This document shows, in pieces, positions 16,120 to 25,874 of a stretch of DNA of 64,000 bases. This DNA is from an uncultured Bacteroidales bacterium (GTDB taxonomy: Bacteria > Bacteroidota > Bacteroidia > Bacteroidales > Paludibacteraceae), in contig ONND01000010.1 in NCBI GenBank assembly GCA_900319105.1, positions 1 through 64,000 of the forward strand, read 5' to 3'. The notes below the pieces were generated by a model, which had not been told where the DNA came from, ran no database searches, and saw only the letters and a program-made list of their open reading frames with translations. Position numbers and translations under genes: made by a program. The first letter of the stretch is position 1, and the number at the start of each line of letters is the position of its first letter.

Positions 16120-17385
16120 ATGAAAATCAATACAATAGAAGAAGCTTTAGAAGATTTCCGTGCAGGACAATTTCTGATTGTAGTGGACGATGAAGATCGC
16201 GAGAACGAAGGCGATTTCGTCATAGCGGCGGAGAAAATAACACCCGAGAAGGTGAATTTTATGCTCCAGCATGGTCGAGGCGTATTATGTTCTCCGATTA
16301 CGGAAGAACGTTGTGCCGAGTTGGGTCTCATCCATCAGGTGCAGCAGAACACCTCGATGTTAGGCACCCCGTTTACCGTGACTGTGGACTATCTGCCCGG
16401 ATGTACGACCGGTGTCTCTGCGCATGATCGTGCTGCTACCATCCGTGCTTTGGCTGATCCGGCATCTCATCCCGATGATTTCGGCCGTCCGGGACATATT
16501 AATCCTTTGTACGCCAAGTCGCGAGGCGTACTGCAGCGCGCAGGACATACAGAAGCAGCTGTGGATCTATGCCGGCTCTCAGGACTGACGCCTGCTGCCG
16601 CACTCATCGAGATCATGAATGAAGATGGTACGATGGCGCGTATGCCGCAACTTCAGCAAGTAGCTCAGGAGTTCGGCCTCAAGATCATCACTATCAAGGA
16701 TCTCATTGCTTACCGACTGGAGAAAGAAAGTCTGTTAAGCGGAGTCGGTCTGTGTTCTGTCAGTCCGAAGGACGGTCTGTCAGGCGAAGCCGGTCTTATT
16801 GAGCGCGGCGAAACGGTGTTCCTGCCAACTCAGTACGGTGAGTTTATGTTAACGCCTTTCCGGGATCTGACCACAGGACTGGAGCATGTGGCGCTTACCA
16901 AAGGCGAATGGAAAACGGATGAGCCTGTCTTATGCCGTGTACATTCATCCTGCGCTACAGGTGACATATTCGGCTCGATGCGCTGTGAGTGCGGCGAGCA
17001 ACTGCATAAGGCGATGCAGATGATTGAGGCGGAAGGACGAGGTATCATCGTCTATATGAATCAGGAAGGCCGCGGCATCGGACTGATGAATAAGATCCGT
17101 GCCTATAAACTACAAGAGCAGGGCGACGATACTGTGGAGGCGAATGTGCATCTCGGTTTTCGTCCGGACGAACGTGACTATGGAGTGGGGGCGCAGATAC
17201 TCCGGGCTATGGGGGCATGCAAACTGCGACTTATGACCAATAACCCCGTCAAGCGCGTAGGACTGGAGAGTTACGGGATTGAAATCGTAGAGAATATACC
17301 TATTGAGATTGCCCCTAATCGCTGGAACGAACGATACATGCGGACCAAAAAAGAGAAAATGCACCATGATCTGAAAATGGTGTGA
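16120..17385 (+). CDS. ribBA: Bifunctional DHBP synthase / GTP cyclohydrolase II
   Basis: Two riboflavin-pathway enzymes in one 421-residue chain. The N-terminal RibB half (about 1-200) makes dihydroxy-butanone phosphate from ribulose 5-phosphate, with [11 protein letters not shown] and [10 protein letters not shown]. The C-terminal RibA half (about 205-400) opens the GTP ring, with zinc motif [24 protein letters not shown] and [17 protein letters not shown]. Start ATG 16120 is preferred over a longer frame that would overlap the permease gene. No FMN riboswitch is visible upstream, which fits its place inside the cdd operon. Confidence 0.97.
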   Translation: MKINTIEEALEDFRAGQFLIVVDDEDRENEGDFVIAAEKITPEKVNFMLQHGRGVLCSPITEERCAELGLIHQVQQNTSMLGTPFTVTVDYLPGCTTGVSAHDRAATIRALADPASHPDDFGRPGHINPLYAKSRGVLQRAGHTEAAVDLCRLSGLTPAAALIEIMNEDGTMARMPQLQQVAQEFGLKIITIKDLIAYRLEKESLLSGVGLCSVSPKDGLSGEAGLIERGETVFLPTQYGEFMLTPFRDLTTGLEHVALTKGEWKTDEPVLCRVHSSCATGDIFGSMRCECGEQLHKAMQMIEAEGRGIIVYMNQEGRGIGLMNKIRAYKLQEQGDDTVEANVHLGFRPDERDYGVGAQILRAMGACKLRLMTNNPVKRVGLESYGIEIVENIPIEIAPNRWNERYMRTKKEKMHHDLKMV

Positions 17386-17413
17386 CAGTTTGGCACGGTT
17401 TTTGGAAAGATGA

Positions 17414-17449
17414 TAGTAACCTAGTCGACTAGTGGGCTAGTAAACTAGT
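17414..17449. repeat. CTAGT-type 7-bp array after ribBA
   Basis: TAGTAAC, CTAGTCG, ACTAGTG, GGCTAGT, AAACTAGT. The same word family occurs after alaS at 7365-7398. Confidence 0.75.
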
Positions 17450-17473
17450 AAAAACCTTTAAACAATTACGATT

Positions 17474-18799
17474 ATGAGACGATTAACTACACTTCTGATG
17501 ACGCTGATGCTCATGAGTACGGCGTTATGGGCAGACGAAACGGTAACAGTTTCTGCTAACAGTTCGGACATCTCGGAAGGACTCGATCTGAAGGTTGTAG
17601 CTAAGCTATTTGCAGAGGCTAAGAACCTGGAAGAGTTCGAGACGATGCTCAACAATCCAGACAGCGCGTTCTGTAACCTCGATCTCAACGGCGACGGACA
17701 AATAGATTACTTGCGCGTTGTGGAGACCGGCGAGGGAAGCAAGCGTCTCATCGTTCTCCAGGCCGTATTGGCGAAGGATATCTATCAGGACGTAGCCTCG
17801 ATATACGTAGAGAAGAACGAGAAAGACGAGGTCTCCGTACAGATAGTAGGCGATGAGTACGTTTACGGAACGAATTATATCATCGAGCCGGTGTATGTTT
17901 ATCGTCCGGTGATATACGACTGGTTCTGGTGTGACGCATGGTACGCTTGGCATTCGCCCTGGTATTGGGGATTCTGGCCGGGCTGGTGGTACGCACATAC
18001 ATGCTGGGCCCGCGACATATATTGGAGTCATTGCTACGCTTACCATCATCGCCATCACTGCTGTTCTTTCCGTCACGGACGTGAAGCGCGTAGAGGTTAT
18101 CATGAGTTACGCAGTGGCGTAACACGCAGAGACTATGCAGCGTCGCATCCGGAGAAGACGTTCACAGCACGCAACGCCGGTAGAACGAACGCATCAGAGA
18201 TAAGGAGTGGCAGTGCCGCCAGATCAAGCGTATCCGCCCGTTCGGCAGCCAGCACAGAGAGCCGTACTTATGGCAGTCGTAACACAGCATCCGCTCGCTC
18301 GGCAGGAACCGTCTCCGCTCGTGCAGCCGGTACCAGTGGCGCAACAACACGCTCGTCAGGCACGGCAACGACAACTCGTTCGAGTAGCGCTGCAACGACC
18401 CGCTCATCCAGCGCATCAACGACTCGCTCATCGAGCGCATCAACGACTCGCTCATCGAGCGCATCAACGACCCGCTCATCCAGCGCATCAACGACACGCT
18501 CTTCGAGCGCATCTGCAACTCGCTCGTCCGGCACATCAACGGCAAGCCGTTCATCCGGCTCCTATAGTGGCAGTAGCTCACGCAGTAGCAGCTCTTATGG
18601 CAGCAGTTCGCGTAGCAGCAGTTCTTACGGAAGTAGCACGCGTAGCAGCAGTTCTTATGGTGGAAGTTCCTATAGCGGATCTTCATCGAGAGGCAGTTAT
18701 TCGGGTGGAGGCTATTCCGGCGGTGGTTCCCGCGGAGGAGGATTCTCCGGAGGCGGAGGCAGCCGTGGAGGCGGTGGCGGAGGAAGTACCCGCAGATAA
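17474..18799 (+). CDS. Exported Ser/Thr/Arg- and Gly-rich repeat protein
   Basis: 441 residues, not a named family. The signal peptide ends at ALWA (about 20). An N-terminal domain (about 20-140) contains a single EF-hand-like calcium loop, LDLNGDGQIDYL. A striking Trp/Tyr/His-rich stretch follows (about 140-205, DWFWCDAWYAWHS ... HHRHHCC). Next comes a long Ser/Thr/Arg region with TTRSSSAS octamers (about 300-355), then SSYGS units and a Gly-rich C-terminus (SGGGYSGGGS). The C-terminal third is surely disordered and probably surface-exposed. The Trp/His stretch may bind metal. It ends in a terminator shared with aspA. Confidence 0.78.
   Translation: MRRLTTLLMTLMLMSTALWADETVTVSANSSDISEGLDLKVVAKLFAEAKNLEEFETMLNNPDSAFCNLDLNGDGQIDYLRVVETGEGSKRLIVLQAVLAKDIYQDVASIYVEKNEKDEVSVQIVGDEYVYGTNYIIEPVYVYRPVIYDWFWCDAWYAWHSPWYWGFWPGWWYAHTCWARDIYWSHCYAYHHRHHCCSFRHGREARRGYHELRSGVTRRDYAASHPEKTFTARNAGRTNASEIRSGSAARSSVSARSAASTESRTYGSRNTASARSAGTVSARAAGTSGATTRSSGTATTTRSSSAATTRSSSASTTRSSSASTTRSSSASTTRSSSASTTRSSSASATRSSGTSTASRSSGSYSGSSSRSSSSYGSSSRSSSSYGSSTRSSSSYGGSSYSGSSSRGSYSGGGYSGGGSRGGGFSGGGGSRGGGGGGSTRR
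18395..18540. repeat. 24-bp coding tandem repeats
   Basis: About six copies of a 24-bp unit around TCATCGAGCGCATCAACGAC encode TTRSSSAS octamers. Near-identity makes length variation likely. Confidence 0.85.
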
Positions 18800-18805
18800 G
18801 AAAAG

Positions 18806-18835
18806 AAATAAGGTGGTCTTTCGGCCACCTTATTT
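18806..18835. terminator. Bidirectional terminator, secreted protein gene / aspA
   Basis: Perfect 11-bp arms AAATAAGGTGG/CCACCTTATTT with an eight-base loop between convergent genes. Confidence 0.9.
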
Positions 18836-18855
18836 TATATACGTACGCGCGCACG

Positions 18856-20247
18856 TTAATGCGATGCGAGCATGCGTGCAGGATCTAACAGTTCATCGAG
18901 TTGTTCTTTGCTTAGCAATCCATGCTCTAACACAAGATCATATACACCGCGACCGGTCTCCAACGCCTCTTTGGCAATCTTCGTGGAAGCTTTGTAACCG
19001 ATAACCGGGTTCAGAGCGGTCACAATACCAATAGAGTTGCGTACCGTCTCTGCATTGTGCTCGCGGTTGATGGTAATGCCGTCGATACATTTCTCGCGGA
19101 GGATCTTCATCACGTTGCGCAACCATGTGATAGACTCGAAGATACACTCGGTGATAATAGGCTCCATTACGTTCAACTGTAGTTGTCCTGCTTCGGCAGC
19201 AAAGCAAACCGCAGTGTCGTTTCCGATCACTTTGAAGCATACTTGGTTTGTTACCTCAGGAATAACGGGGTTCACCTTACCCGGCATGATTGAACTGCCC
19301 GGTGCCATAGGCGGCAGGTTGATCTCATGCAGACCGCAGCGGGGACCGGAAGCCATCAGACGCAGGTCATTACAGGTCTTACTGAGCTTGACTGCCAGAC
19401 GCTTGAGGGCTGCCGAGTAGCTGACATACGCACCTGTATCTGGAGTAGCCTCAACGAGGTCGCTTGCCAACTCGAACGGTTCGCCCGTTAACTCGCACAT
19501 CTTCTTGATGCATAATTCGGCATAACCGGCTACGGCGTTCAGACCTGTACCGATTGCGGTACCTCCCATGTTGATCTCGTACAGCAGCTTGACGTTACGC
19601 TCCAAGTTTGCTACTTCCTCTTCCAGGTTGTTAGCGAAAGCGTGGAACTCCTGACCGCTGGTCATTGGCACAGCGTCTTGCAGTTGGGTACGTCCCATCT
19701 TGATCGAGTCGTTGAATTCATCGCCTTTCTTACGCAGCGAAGCAATCAGGCGTTTCAACTCCTCTTCCAGTCCGCGGTTCATGCGGATGAACGCATAACG
19801 GAACGCAGAAGGGTAGGCGTCGTTGGTCGATTGGGCGCAATTGACGTGATCGTTCGGGGAGCAGAACTGGTACTCACCGCGTTGGTGACCCATTATCTCC
19901 AGCGCACGGTTGGCAATCACCTCGTTAGCGTTCATGTTTACCGTTGTTCCCGCACCGCCTTGCACCAGGTCTGTAGGGAACTGATCGTGCATCTTACCGT
20001 CTATAATCTCACGGCACGCTTGTGCTATAGCCGCTGAGATCTCGTCGTTGATGACTCCTAACTCATGGTTCGCTTCCACGGCTGCCAATTTAATGTACGC
20101 CATAGCAATGATGTACTCCGGGAAGTCGGACATCTTGAGGTTAGATACTTTGTAATTGTTAATGCCGCGTTGGGTTTGCACTCCGTAATAGGCCTCTGCC
20201 GGCACTTGCAGCTCGCCTAACAAATCGGATTCGATACGATAATTCAT
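18856..20247 (-). CDS. aspA: Aspartate ammonia-lyase
   Basis: Reversible deamination of aspartate to fumarate and ammonia, 463 residues. It feeds fumarate respiration in anaerobes. The superfamily signature GSSIMPGKVNP is at about 314-324. The N-terminal ESDLLGELQVPAEAYYGVQT, VQGGAGTTVNMNANEVIANRA and GRTQLQDAVPM (seen in parts) favour aspartase over fumarase C. It overlaps ftsY by four bases (ATGA) and is the last gene of the long transcript that starts in the glycan cluster. Confidence 0.95.
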   Translation of the reverse strand: MNYRIESDLLGELQVPAEAYYGVQTQRGINNYKVSNLKMSDFPEYIIAMAYIKLAAVEANHELGVINDEISAAIAQACREIIDGKMHDQFPTDLVQGGAGTTVNMNANEVIANRALEIMGHQRGEYQFCSPNDHVNCAQSTNDAYPSAFRYAFIRMNRGLEEELKRLIASLRKKGDEFNDSIKMGRTQLQDAVPMTSGQEFHAFANNLEEEVANLERNVKLLYEINMGGTAIGTGLNAVAGYAELCIKKMCELTGEPFELASDLVEATPDTGAYVSYSAALKRLAVKLSKTCNDLRLMASGPRCGLHEINLPPMAPGSSIMPGKVNPVIPEVTNQVCFKVIGNDTAVCFAAEAGQLQLNVMEPIITECIFESITWLRNVMKILREKCIDGITINREHNAETVRNSIGIVTALNPVIGYKASTKIAKEALETGRGVYDLVLEHGLLSKEQLDELLDPARMLASH

Positions 20248-21194
20248 AAGATAATAGATTTAACGAATTCTACTCTATTAAAACATTGCAGGTCTGTCAT
20301 TTTTTCGCCCAGACCAATATAGCGAACAGGAATCTTGAATTGGTCACTTATACCGATGACGACGCCTCCTTTGGCGGTTCCGTCTAACTTGGTGATTGCC
20401 AGTGACGTCACTTGGGTGGCTGCAGTGAACTGACGTGCTTGCTCGAAGGCATTTTGTCCGGTAGAGCCGTCTAATACGAGCATCACGTCGTGTGGAGCAC
20501 CGGGGATCACTTTCTGCATCACGTTCTTTATTTTCGTCAACTCGTTCATCAGGTTGATCTTGTTATGCAGTCGTCCTGCAGTGTCAATCAGAACCACGTC
20601 TGCATCATTGGCTTTGGCGGACTGTAAGGTGTCAAAAGCAACGGACGCAGGGTCTGAACCTTGCTGCTGCTTGATGACCGGTACACCGACTCGTTCGCCC
20701 CACAGACACAACTGCTCTACGGCTGCTGCACGGAAAGTGTCGGCGGCTCCGAGAAAGACTTTCTTTCCGGCGGCTTTGTATTGGTAGGCTAACTTACCGA
20801 TGGTCGTCGTTTTGCCTACGCCGTTCACACCTACCACCATCACTACATAAGGCTTGGCAGGCAGCGGCGCCTCAAAATCGAGCACGTCCTCTACATTGTT
20901 CTCCTGTAGCAGTTGGGCAATCTCATCTACCAGCAGTCGGTTTAACTCGTCCGTACCGATGTATTTGTCGCGCTTCACGCGTTCCTGTACGCGCTCTACA
21001 ATACGCAGCGTGGTCTCCACACCTACATCTGAAGTGATCAACGCCTCTTCCAGGTTGTCCAGTACCTCATCATCGATGCTGGATTTACCGGCAATAGCGC
21101 GACCGATCTTACTTAGTACGGATTCTTTACTTTTCTCAAGACCCTTATCCAGAGTCTCTTTCTTTTCTTTACTGAATAATCCAAAAAATGCCAT
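20244..21194 (-). CDS. ftsY: Signal recognition particle receptor FtsY
   Basis: GTPase that docks SRP-ribosome complexes at the membrane; 316 residues. The short N-terminal A region (about 1-25) lacks the long acidic domain of E. coli. A helical N domain follows, then the G domain with GVNGVGKTTTIGKLA, DTAGRLHNK, TKLDGTAKGG and the closing GLGEKMTDLQCF. It sits between the glycan cluster (three bases after the WecA-like gene) and aspA, an unusual place for a housekeeping gene. Confidence 0.97.
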   Translation of the reverse strand: MAFFGLFSKEKKETLDKGLEKSKESVLSKIGRAIAGKSSIDDEVLDNLEEALITSDVGVETTLRIVERVQERVKRDKYIGTDELNRLLVDEIAQLLQENNVEDVLDFEAPLPAKPYVVMVVGVNGVGKTTTIGKLAYQYKAAGKKVFLGAADTFRAAAVEQLCLWGERVGVPVIKQQQGSDPASVAFDTLQSAKANDADVVLIDTAGRLHNKINLMNELTKIKNVMQKVIPGAPHDVMLVLDGSTGQNAFEQARQFTAATQVTSLAITKLDGTAKGGVVIGISDQFKIPVRYIGLGEKMTDLQCFNRVEFVKSIIL

Positions 21195-21197
21195 ATA

Positions 21198-22196
21198 TTA
21201 TTCTGTTTTTTTGTTTAAATATCCTTTCAAATAGTCTTCATGCAAATGATAATATCGCTTCATAAATATTATATATGCGGTGCATAGTACAATAAGGGTA
21301 CATCCCGCGTATATCCAATGCGACCGTCCGATGTAAATCAATCCGATGGATATAATGAACTGCATCATCATGTATGCAGCGGATACTATTTCGTGAGGAA
21401 TACGTAGTTCGTTTGCCAGGATCTGGAAGGCGTGCTTCCGATGGGCTTGGCCGAGATTCTCATGCAGCATGATGCGGTGGCATATAGTCAGTACGGCATC
21501 CACACCATATACAGCCAATAGAATAATATAGGTAATATCCCCGGTTTGAAGGATAAGTTTTCCTAAAGGTAATAACACGATATAGGCCATTCCAATGCTT
21601 CCGACGTCTCCCGCAAAGCATTTGGCTTTACCTTTCGGACGGAAATTAAAGAAACAGAAAATGACGCATGCTATACAAGCCACAATGAGGTAAGAAGTCT
21701 CAATGAAATGCAGGGATAGATTTAGTATCATCAAAGGAACGAGTACGGCGATCGAATAGCCGCCTGTGATACCATTGATCCCGTCCATAAAATTATAGGC
21801 ATTGATAATTCCTACGCATAGGATGAGGGCGGGGATGATAATCCACCAACTATCCCAATGAAGTATTCCGAAATCGGCAAACATCATAAACATGGCCGCA
21901 AACTGAGCGATTAGCCGCACCGAGTCGGGCAGGGAATGGATATCGTCCCAAAGGCTGATGCCGCAAACGATAGTCAGTCCTGCGAGGAACCACCAATAGT
22001 GGCATCCGAAAAATGCGCTCCAGATCCATGCGGCAAGCAAAAAGATGATTCCTCCTCCGCGGATGACCACTGTGTTGTGTGATGAACGCTCGTTTGGGCG
22101 GTCCACAATATTAAAACGGTCTGCAATGCGGAAATAGACTAACTCTAAAACCAAGAGCAAAGCCGCTATGATGATATATGTACAATATATAGGCAT
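21198..22196 (-). CDS. WecA/WbpL-like undecaprenyl-phosphate sugar-1-phosphate transferase
   Basis: Polytopic glycosyl-1-phosphate transferase (MraY/WecA superfamily), 332 residues, about ten membrane helices. It starts glycan assembly by placing a sugar phosphate on undecaprenyl phosphate. Visible motifs are RSSHNTVVIRGGGI, the Asp pair in LWDDIHSLPDS, NAYNFMDGINGI (catalytic loop), FAGDVGSIG and the cytoplasmic HENLGQAHRKHAFQ. This is the WbpL/TagO-type sequence rather than MraY. Its start overlaps the epimerase stop by one base. The specific sugar is probably an N-acetyl amino sugar. Confidence 0.92.
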   Translation of the reverse strand: MPIYCTYIIIAALLLVLELVYFRIADRFNIVDRPNERSSHNTVVIRGGGIIFLLAAWIWSAFFGCHYWWFLAGLTIVCGISLWDDIHSLPDSVRLIAQFAAMFMMFADFGILHWDSWWIIIPALILCVGIINAYNFMDGINGITGGYSIAVLVPLMILNLSLHFIETSYLIVACIACVIFCFFNFRPKGKAKCFAGDVGSIGMAYIVLLPLGKLILQTGDITYIILLAVYGVDAVLTICHRIMLHENLGQAHRKHAFQILANELRIPHEIVSAAYMMMQFIISIGLIYIGRSHWIYAGCTLIVLCTAYIIFMKRYYHLHEDYLKGYLNKKTE

Positions 22197-23047
22197 TATA
22201 ATATATGTTTTAATGATTGTTCAAAACTTACGAGTTGGTACTCAAAAGGCATTTGGCTCATTTGTGGCGCATAGTAATATGTACCGAACATCTTGTTGAT
22301 CGGTTGCAGGAAATGACTTGCCAGACGAACAAAGGGATTAAGCCATTTGGCAAAATAGATGGAGTGGTGTTGTGCTTTGGCAAAATAGCGAATAATCTCC
22401 ACCGTGTCGCTGAGTTCACGGTTTTGCGGATAGAAAGTGCCGGATAACTGGCGGTTCACGGCTTGCAGTACAAACTCTGCGAGATTGTCAATGTAGAGCA
22501 TACTGCGCTGGTTGTGGAAGTCGGGGAATACAGGAGTCTTTGCTGCCAACTTGATCAGCCTCGGGAAATTGCCTTTGGAGCCTTTCCCGTAGATCATAGG
22601 TGGACGCAGAATACACACTTTGAAGGTGTCACACTCTAACTCATGCAAGCCTTTCTCCGCTTGCAGTTTGCTGTCTCCGTAGAAGCCGTTCGGGCATGGT
22701 TGTGTATCTGATGTGATCATTTCCGGTTTCAATGAGCGGCTTTCATGGAAAACAATCATACTACTCATGAATATAAATTGCTTCACTCCTGCCGCTTTTG
22801 CTTTTTGGGCTACCTCAATCGTCAAATCCCGGTTGACCTTATAGTACAATGCCTCCATGTTTGCTTTCGCATTCACGTGAGCAATTCCTGCTACATGATA
22901 CACGACGTCGTAGATGGAGAAATCGGTGTCTCTCCATGTATCTTTAAGCATGTCTAATGTATCAACACGGTGGTTGCTGTGGTTTTTAATCCACCGCTCA
23001 ACACTTGTTCCGACATAGCTTCCGGCTCCTGTAATCAGTATATTCAT
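22196..23047 (-). CDS. NAD-dependent epimerase/dehydratase (nucleotide-sugar SDR)
   Basis: Extended SDR, 283 residues. Rossmann motif GAGSYVGTS at 7-15, VYHVAGIAHV, SSMIVF, and the catalytic pair in YGDSK. Substrate region has LRPPMIYGKGSKGNFPRLI. It resembles 4-reductases or 4-epimerases encoded beside WecA/WbpL-type transferases, which make the first sugar (QuiNAc/FucNAc type). The exact product cannot be read from sequence. It overlaps the GT4 gene by four bases. Confidence 0.88.
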   Translation of the reverse strand: MNILITGAGSYVGTSVERWIKNHSNHRVDTLDMLKDTWRDTDFSIYDVVYHVAGIAHVNAKANMEALYYKVNRDLTIEVAQKAKAAGVKQFIFMSSMIVFHESRSLKPEMITSDTQPCPNGFYGDSKLQAEKGLHELECDTFKVCILRPPMIYGKGSKGNFPRLIKLAAKTPVFPDFHNQRSMLYIDNLAEFVLQAVNRQLSGTFYPQNRELSDTVEIIRYFAKAQHHSIYFAKWLNPFVRLASHFLQPINKMFGTYYYAPQMSQMPFEYQLVSFEQSLKHIL

Positions 23048-24168
23048 AGTTTATATAATTCTTCTATATATTTCCAAATCACTGTATGGTCAAAATGCTC
23101 AGCGACCCATTTTCGTCCGTTGATTCCCATTTCCGGATGATCGTAAGCTGATCTTATCTGCCGCGCAATGTCCTCGGGGTCATGCGTGGTGTATAATCCG
23201 GTTATGCCGTCCTTGATAGCATCGATACATCCGGTTTCTTTGGTAGTAATAACGGGCTTTTGCATCGCTTGTGCCTCCAGTGCTCCGATCGGAAAACCTT
23301 CGCGGTAGGATGCTAAGACATAGATATTCATCATCGCATAAAAATACTCCATGTCCGTATCTATCAATCCGGCAAAAATGATGTGTTGATCATTTCGAAT
23401 TCGCTCTTGAATATGCGCAGGCAATGCGTCTCTCTCTTCGAACATGCCCACCAAGAGCAATTTGGCGTGCAGTTCTTCGGGTAAACGGTCAAAAGCGTAT
23501 ATCAACTCAATAATACCTTTATCGCGCACGAGACGTCCCGTATAACCGATGACAAAATCGTTTTCGTTAATTCCGTATTGTAAGCGATAGGAAGCTAACT
23601 TTTGGGGATCGATTGATGAAGGGTTATATTTTTTCTGTGTATCTATACCGCCACAGGTGCCATTTCCTAAGAGTACTTGCTTGCTCGCAGGGCATAAGTG
23701 GTCACGGAGACTTTGCTGCATGAGCGAGTTGCTCACACATACTACCTTCGTAGCACAGGCAGATGTCAGTTTGTCAATCCATATTAATAGCTTTCGTTTG
23801 AGTCCGTGGCTCGTTTCGTAAACAAGTCCGTGCCGGAAATAGATGCGTTTAGGCACGCCGCATAATTTAGCCGAAATCATACCTAATAAGGCACCTTTGG
23901 GCGAGTGACCCTCCACGATGTCAATGTGGTTTTGGCGAATATACCGGCAAAGACGGAATATCGATTTGAGGTCGCTGATGATGGATATTTTGCGCGCTAC
24001 AGGTGTTGCCAGATATTCAAAATGGTAGTATTCCGCTATTTTGGGTAGTCCTTCATCCGGAGAACAGGCAACGAACAATTTATATCCCTTGGGCGGGAAA
24101 TAGAAGAATTGGTCACCTATAAAATGGCGCAATACAAAGCTAATATTTATGACGTGTAAGATATTCAT
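23044..24168 (-). CDS. Glycosyltransferase family 4
   Basis: GT-B fold retaining glycosyltransferase, 374 residues. The C-terminal donor domain has VIGYTGRLVRDKGI and the E-x7-E region YREGFPIGALEAQAMQKPVI. The N-terminal acceptor domain carries a GHSPKGALLGMI stretch typical of PglA/WbpT-like enzymes acting on undecaprenyl-linked sugars. ATG 24168 is chosen; a TTG three codons upstream is possible. It is probably the second step after the WecA-like enzyme. Confidence 0.92.
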   Translation of the reverse strand: MNILHVINISFVLRHFIGDQFFYFPPKGYKLFVACSPDEGLPKIAEYYHFEYLATPVARKISIISDLKSIFRLCRYIRQNHIDIVEGHSPKGALLGMISAKLCGVPKRIYFRHGLVYETSHGLKRKLLIWIDKLTSACATKVVCVSNSLMQQSLRDHLCPASKQVLLGNGTCGGIDTQKKYNPSSIDPQKLASYRLQYGINENDFVIGYTGRLVRDKGIIELIYAFDRLPEELHAKLLLVGMFEERDALPAHIQERIRNDQHIIFAGLIDTDMEYFYAMMNIYVLASYREGFPIGALEAQAMQKPVITTKETGCIDAIKDGITGLYTTHDPEDIARQIRSAYDHPEMGINGRKWVAEHFDHTVIWKYIEELYKL

Positions 24169-24177
24169 TTGTGTCAA

Positions 24178-24918
24178 TTATACGTGTATCAACCGATATA
24201 TTTTCGATATAAATCGTTTCAGTCTCCATCCTCCAAGACTGAGTATCATCTTGCGTAGCCAGATATGCGATGCCGGCATCCATGATTGCGCATAATGATG
24301 GATCGTATGGGTACGTTCTGTCATTTCCATTTTGCCGTCGATGCCAATAGGGCAGAAATACTCTTTTGGATAGATGGAAATACCTTCTATTATTTGGATC
24401 TCGTTGTTGATTTGCAATCCATGTTCAAACAGCACTTCTGTCGTTGTCGTGACGATGGTTTTGAGATCCATAGAACCGTCGTTCAGGATAAAGGAGCGTT
24501 TGTTGTATAAGTCCAGCAGTTCTTTGTAGATAGGGTTCTTCGGCTCTACTCCTAAGCCTAAACCGGGATTGACGGTGATGATCTGATTGTCCTTGGTTGG
24601 CGATGTCTCACACCCCATAAATGCGCCTTTGGCGATGATATCATCGAGCGGTTTTATCACTTCTACGTCGGTGTCGAAATAGATGCCGCCTTCCTGATAC
24701 AGGATCCACAGGCGGGCGTAATCACTTACGAAGGCATATTTCTTCGCATTATACGCTTGTTCGCAGTATTTATTGCAACGGATATCAAAATTGCTTTCGT
24801 TCCATTCCTTGATTTCGTAATCGGGCATATAATGCTTCCACGAGGCGATACATCGCTTCGCGTCTTCGGGCAGAGGGTTGCCGCCAAACCAACAATAATG
24901 TATTATTTTAGGTATCAT
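24178..24918 (-). CDS. GT32-type glycosyltransferase
   Basis: 246-residue capsular-polysaccharide transferase of the Gly_transf_sug/GT32 type. Typical start MIPKIIHYCWFGGNPLP, then FVSDYARLWILYQEGGIYFDTDVEV with the DxD metal motif, and later IHHYAQSW. Start ATG 24918 overlaps the upstream GT2 stop (ATGA). A longer frame from 24939 is less likely. These enzymes often add galactose or mannose to a growing O-unit; the sugar here is unknown. Confidence 0.92.
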   Translation of the reverse strand: MIPKIIHYCWFGGNPLPEDAKRCIASWKHYMPDYEIKEWNESNFDIRCNKYCEQAYNAKKYAFVSDYARLWILYQEGGIYFDTDVEVIKPLDDIIAKGAFMGCETSPTKDNQIITVNPGLGLGVEPKNPIYKELLDLYNKRSFILNDGSMDLKTIVTTTTEVLFEHGLQINNEIQIIEGISIYPKEYFCPIGIDGKMEMTERTHTIHHYAQSWMPASHIWLRKMILSLGGWRLKRFISKIYRLIHV

Positions 24919-25874
24919 AGGTAATGTCTGATAAAGCAATATAGTTTAGGCGAGAGCCTCGCTATTCGTATTTTGATATTCTCAGCAAAAGGAAAGTTGG
25001 CTTTGCTTTGCAGCGGGTATGGATATATCTCCTGTATCGAGATAATATACGATTGACGCTCGGCGTAGAAATGCTTTGATACGATAGTTAGTATAGAGGT
25101 GATGATGGATGCGTTCATCGCATGCAACCAAATAGGATTAGAGACCGTTTGAAGCAATGCGGTATTTTGTCTCAGTACTGTTATATTATCTGCGATGAGT
25201 CGTTTCCATCGCTCTTGGGTTGTCGGATGGGTTATTGAGTTAGCAAACTGAACATAGTTATACACCATCGTGTTGGAAGTCATCACCCGTTTTGCGGAAT
25301 AAAGGAAACGCGGTAACCATTCCACATCTTCATAGAATATCCCTTCTTTGAAGAACAGGTTGTTTTCTAACAAAAGCTCGCGTCGGATCAGATAAACCAC
25401 TGAGAAACAACGGACACTCAAATGACGATTGATAAACTCTTCACCGGTACATGCAGATTGTACATCTCCGGTAAATGTTTCAATGGGTTGTTTCTTATTG
25501 TTGAATATTAATTGCAAGCGAAATGCCAAGGCATCCAGTTGCTCTTTTTGCGCTTGTCGCACCAAAGAAGAATAGGTATTCGGTTCAACATAATCATCAG
25601 AATCAACAAAACAAATATATTTTCCTTTTGCCGCCTTTATTCCGGTATTGCGTGCACCGGACAGACCCTTGTTAGACTGATGAATTACTTGTATCTGCTT
25701 ATATTGAGCGGCATATTCATCGCATTTCTGCGGGCATGTGTCGTCCGAGCCATCATCCACCAAGATGATTTCATATTCATCTGCGTTCAGATCCTGGTGA
25801 AGTAGGCTCATAACGCACCTGTCGAGATATTTCTCAACACGGAAAACAGGCACTATGACGGATAACAGTATCAT
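24915..25874 (-). CDS. Glycosyltransferase family 2
   Basis: GT-A inverting transferase, 319 residues. N-terminal LSVIVPVFRVEKYLDRC, VDDGSDD, NKGLSGARNTGIKAAKG and the DxD-like CFVDSDDYVEP. The C-terminal 100 residues have no transmembrane helix, so it acts as a peripheral enzyme on the lipid-linked acceptor. It overlaps both neighbours by four bases. Confidence 0.93.
   Translation of the reverse strand: MILLSVIVPVFRVEKYLDRCVMSLLHQDLNADEYEIILVDDGSDDTCPQKCDEYAAQYKQIQVIHQSNKGLSGARNTGIKAAKGKYICFVDSDDYVEPNTYSSLVRQAQKEQLDALAFRLQLIFNNKKQPIETFTGDVQSACTGEEFINRHLSVRCFSVVYLIRRELLLENNLFFKEGIFYEDVEWLPRFLYSAKRVMTSNTMVYNYVQFANSITHPTTQERWKRLIADNITVLRQNTALLQTVSNPIWLHAMNASIITSILTIVSKHFYAERQSYIISIQEIYPYPLQSKANFPFAENIKIRIARLSPKLYCFIRHYL

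Noticed and set aside
18207-19004. Alternative-frame repeats (Ala/Val/Arg-rich) over the secreted-protein gene
   Set aside because: Generated by the 24-bp coding repeats read out of frame. Only the frame at 17474-18799 has a signal peptide and continues through.
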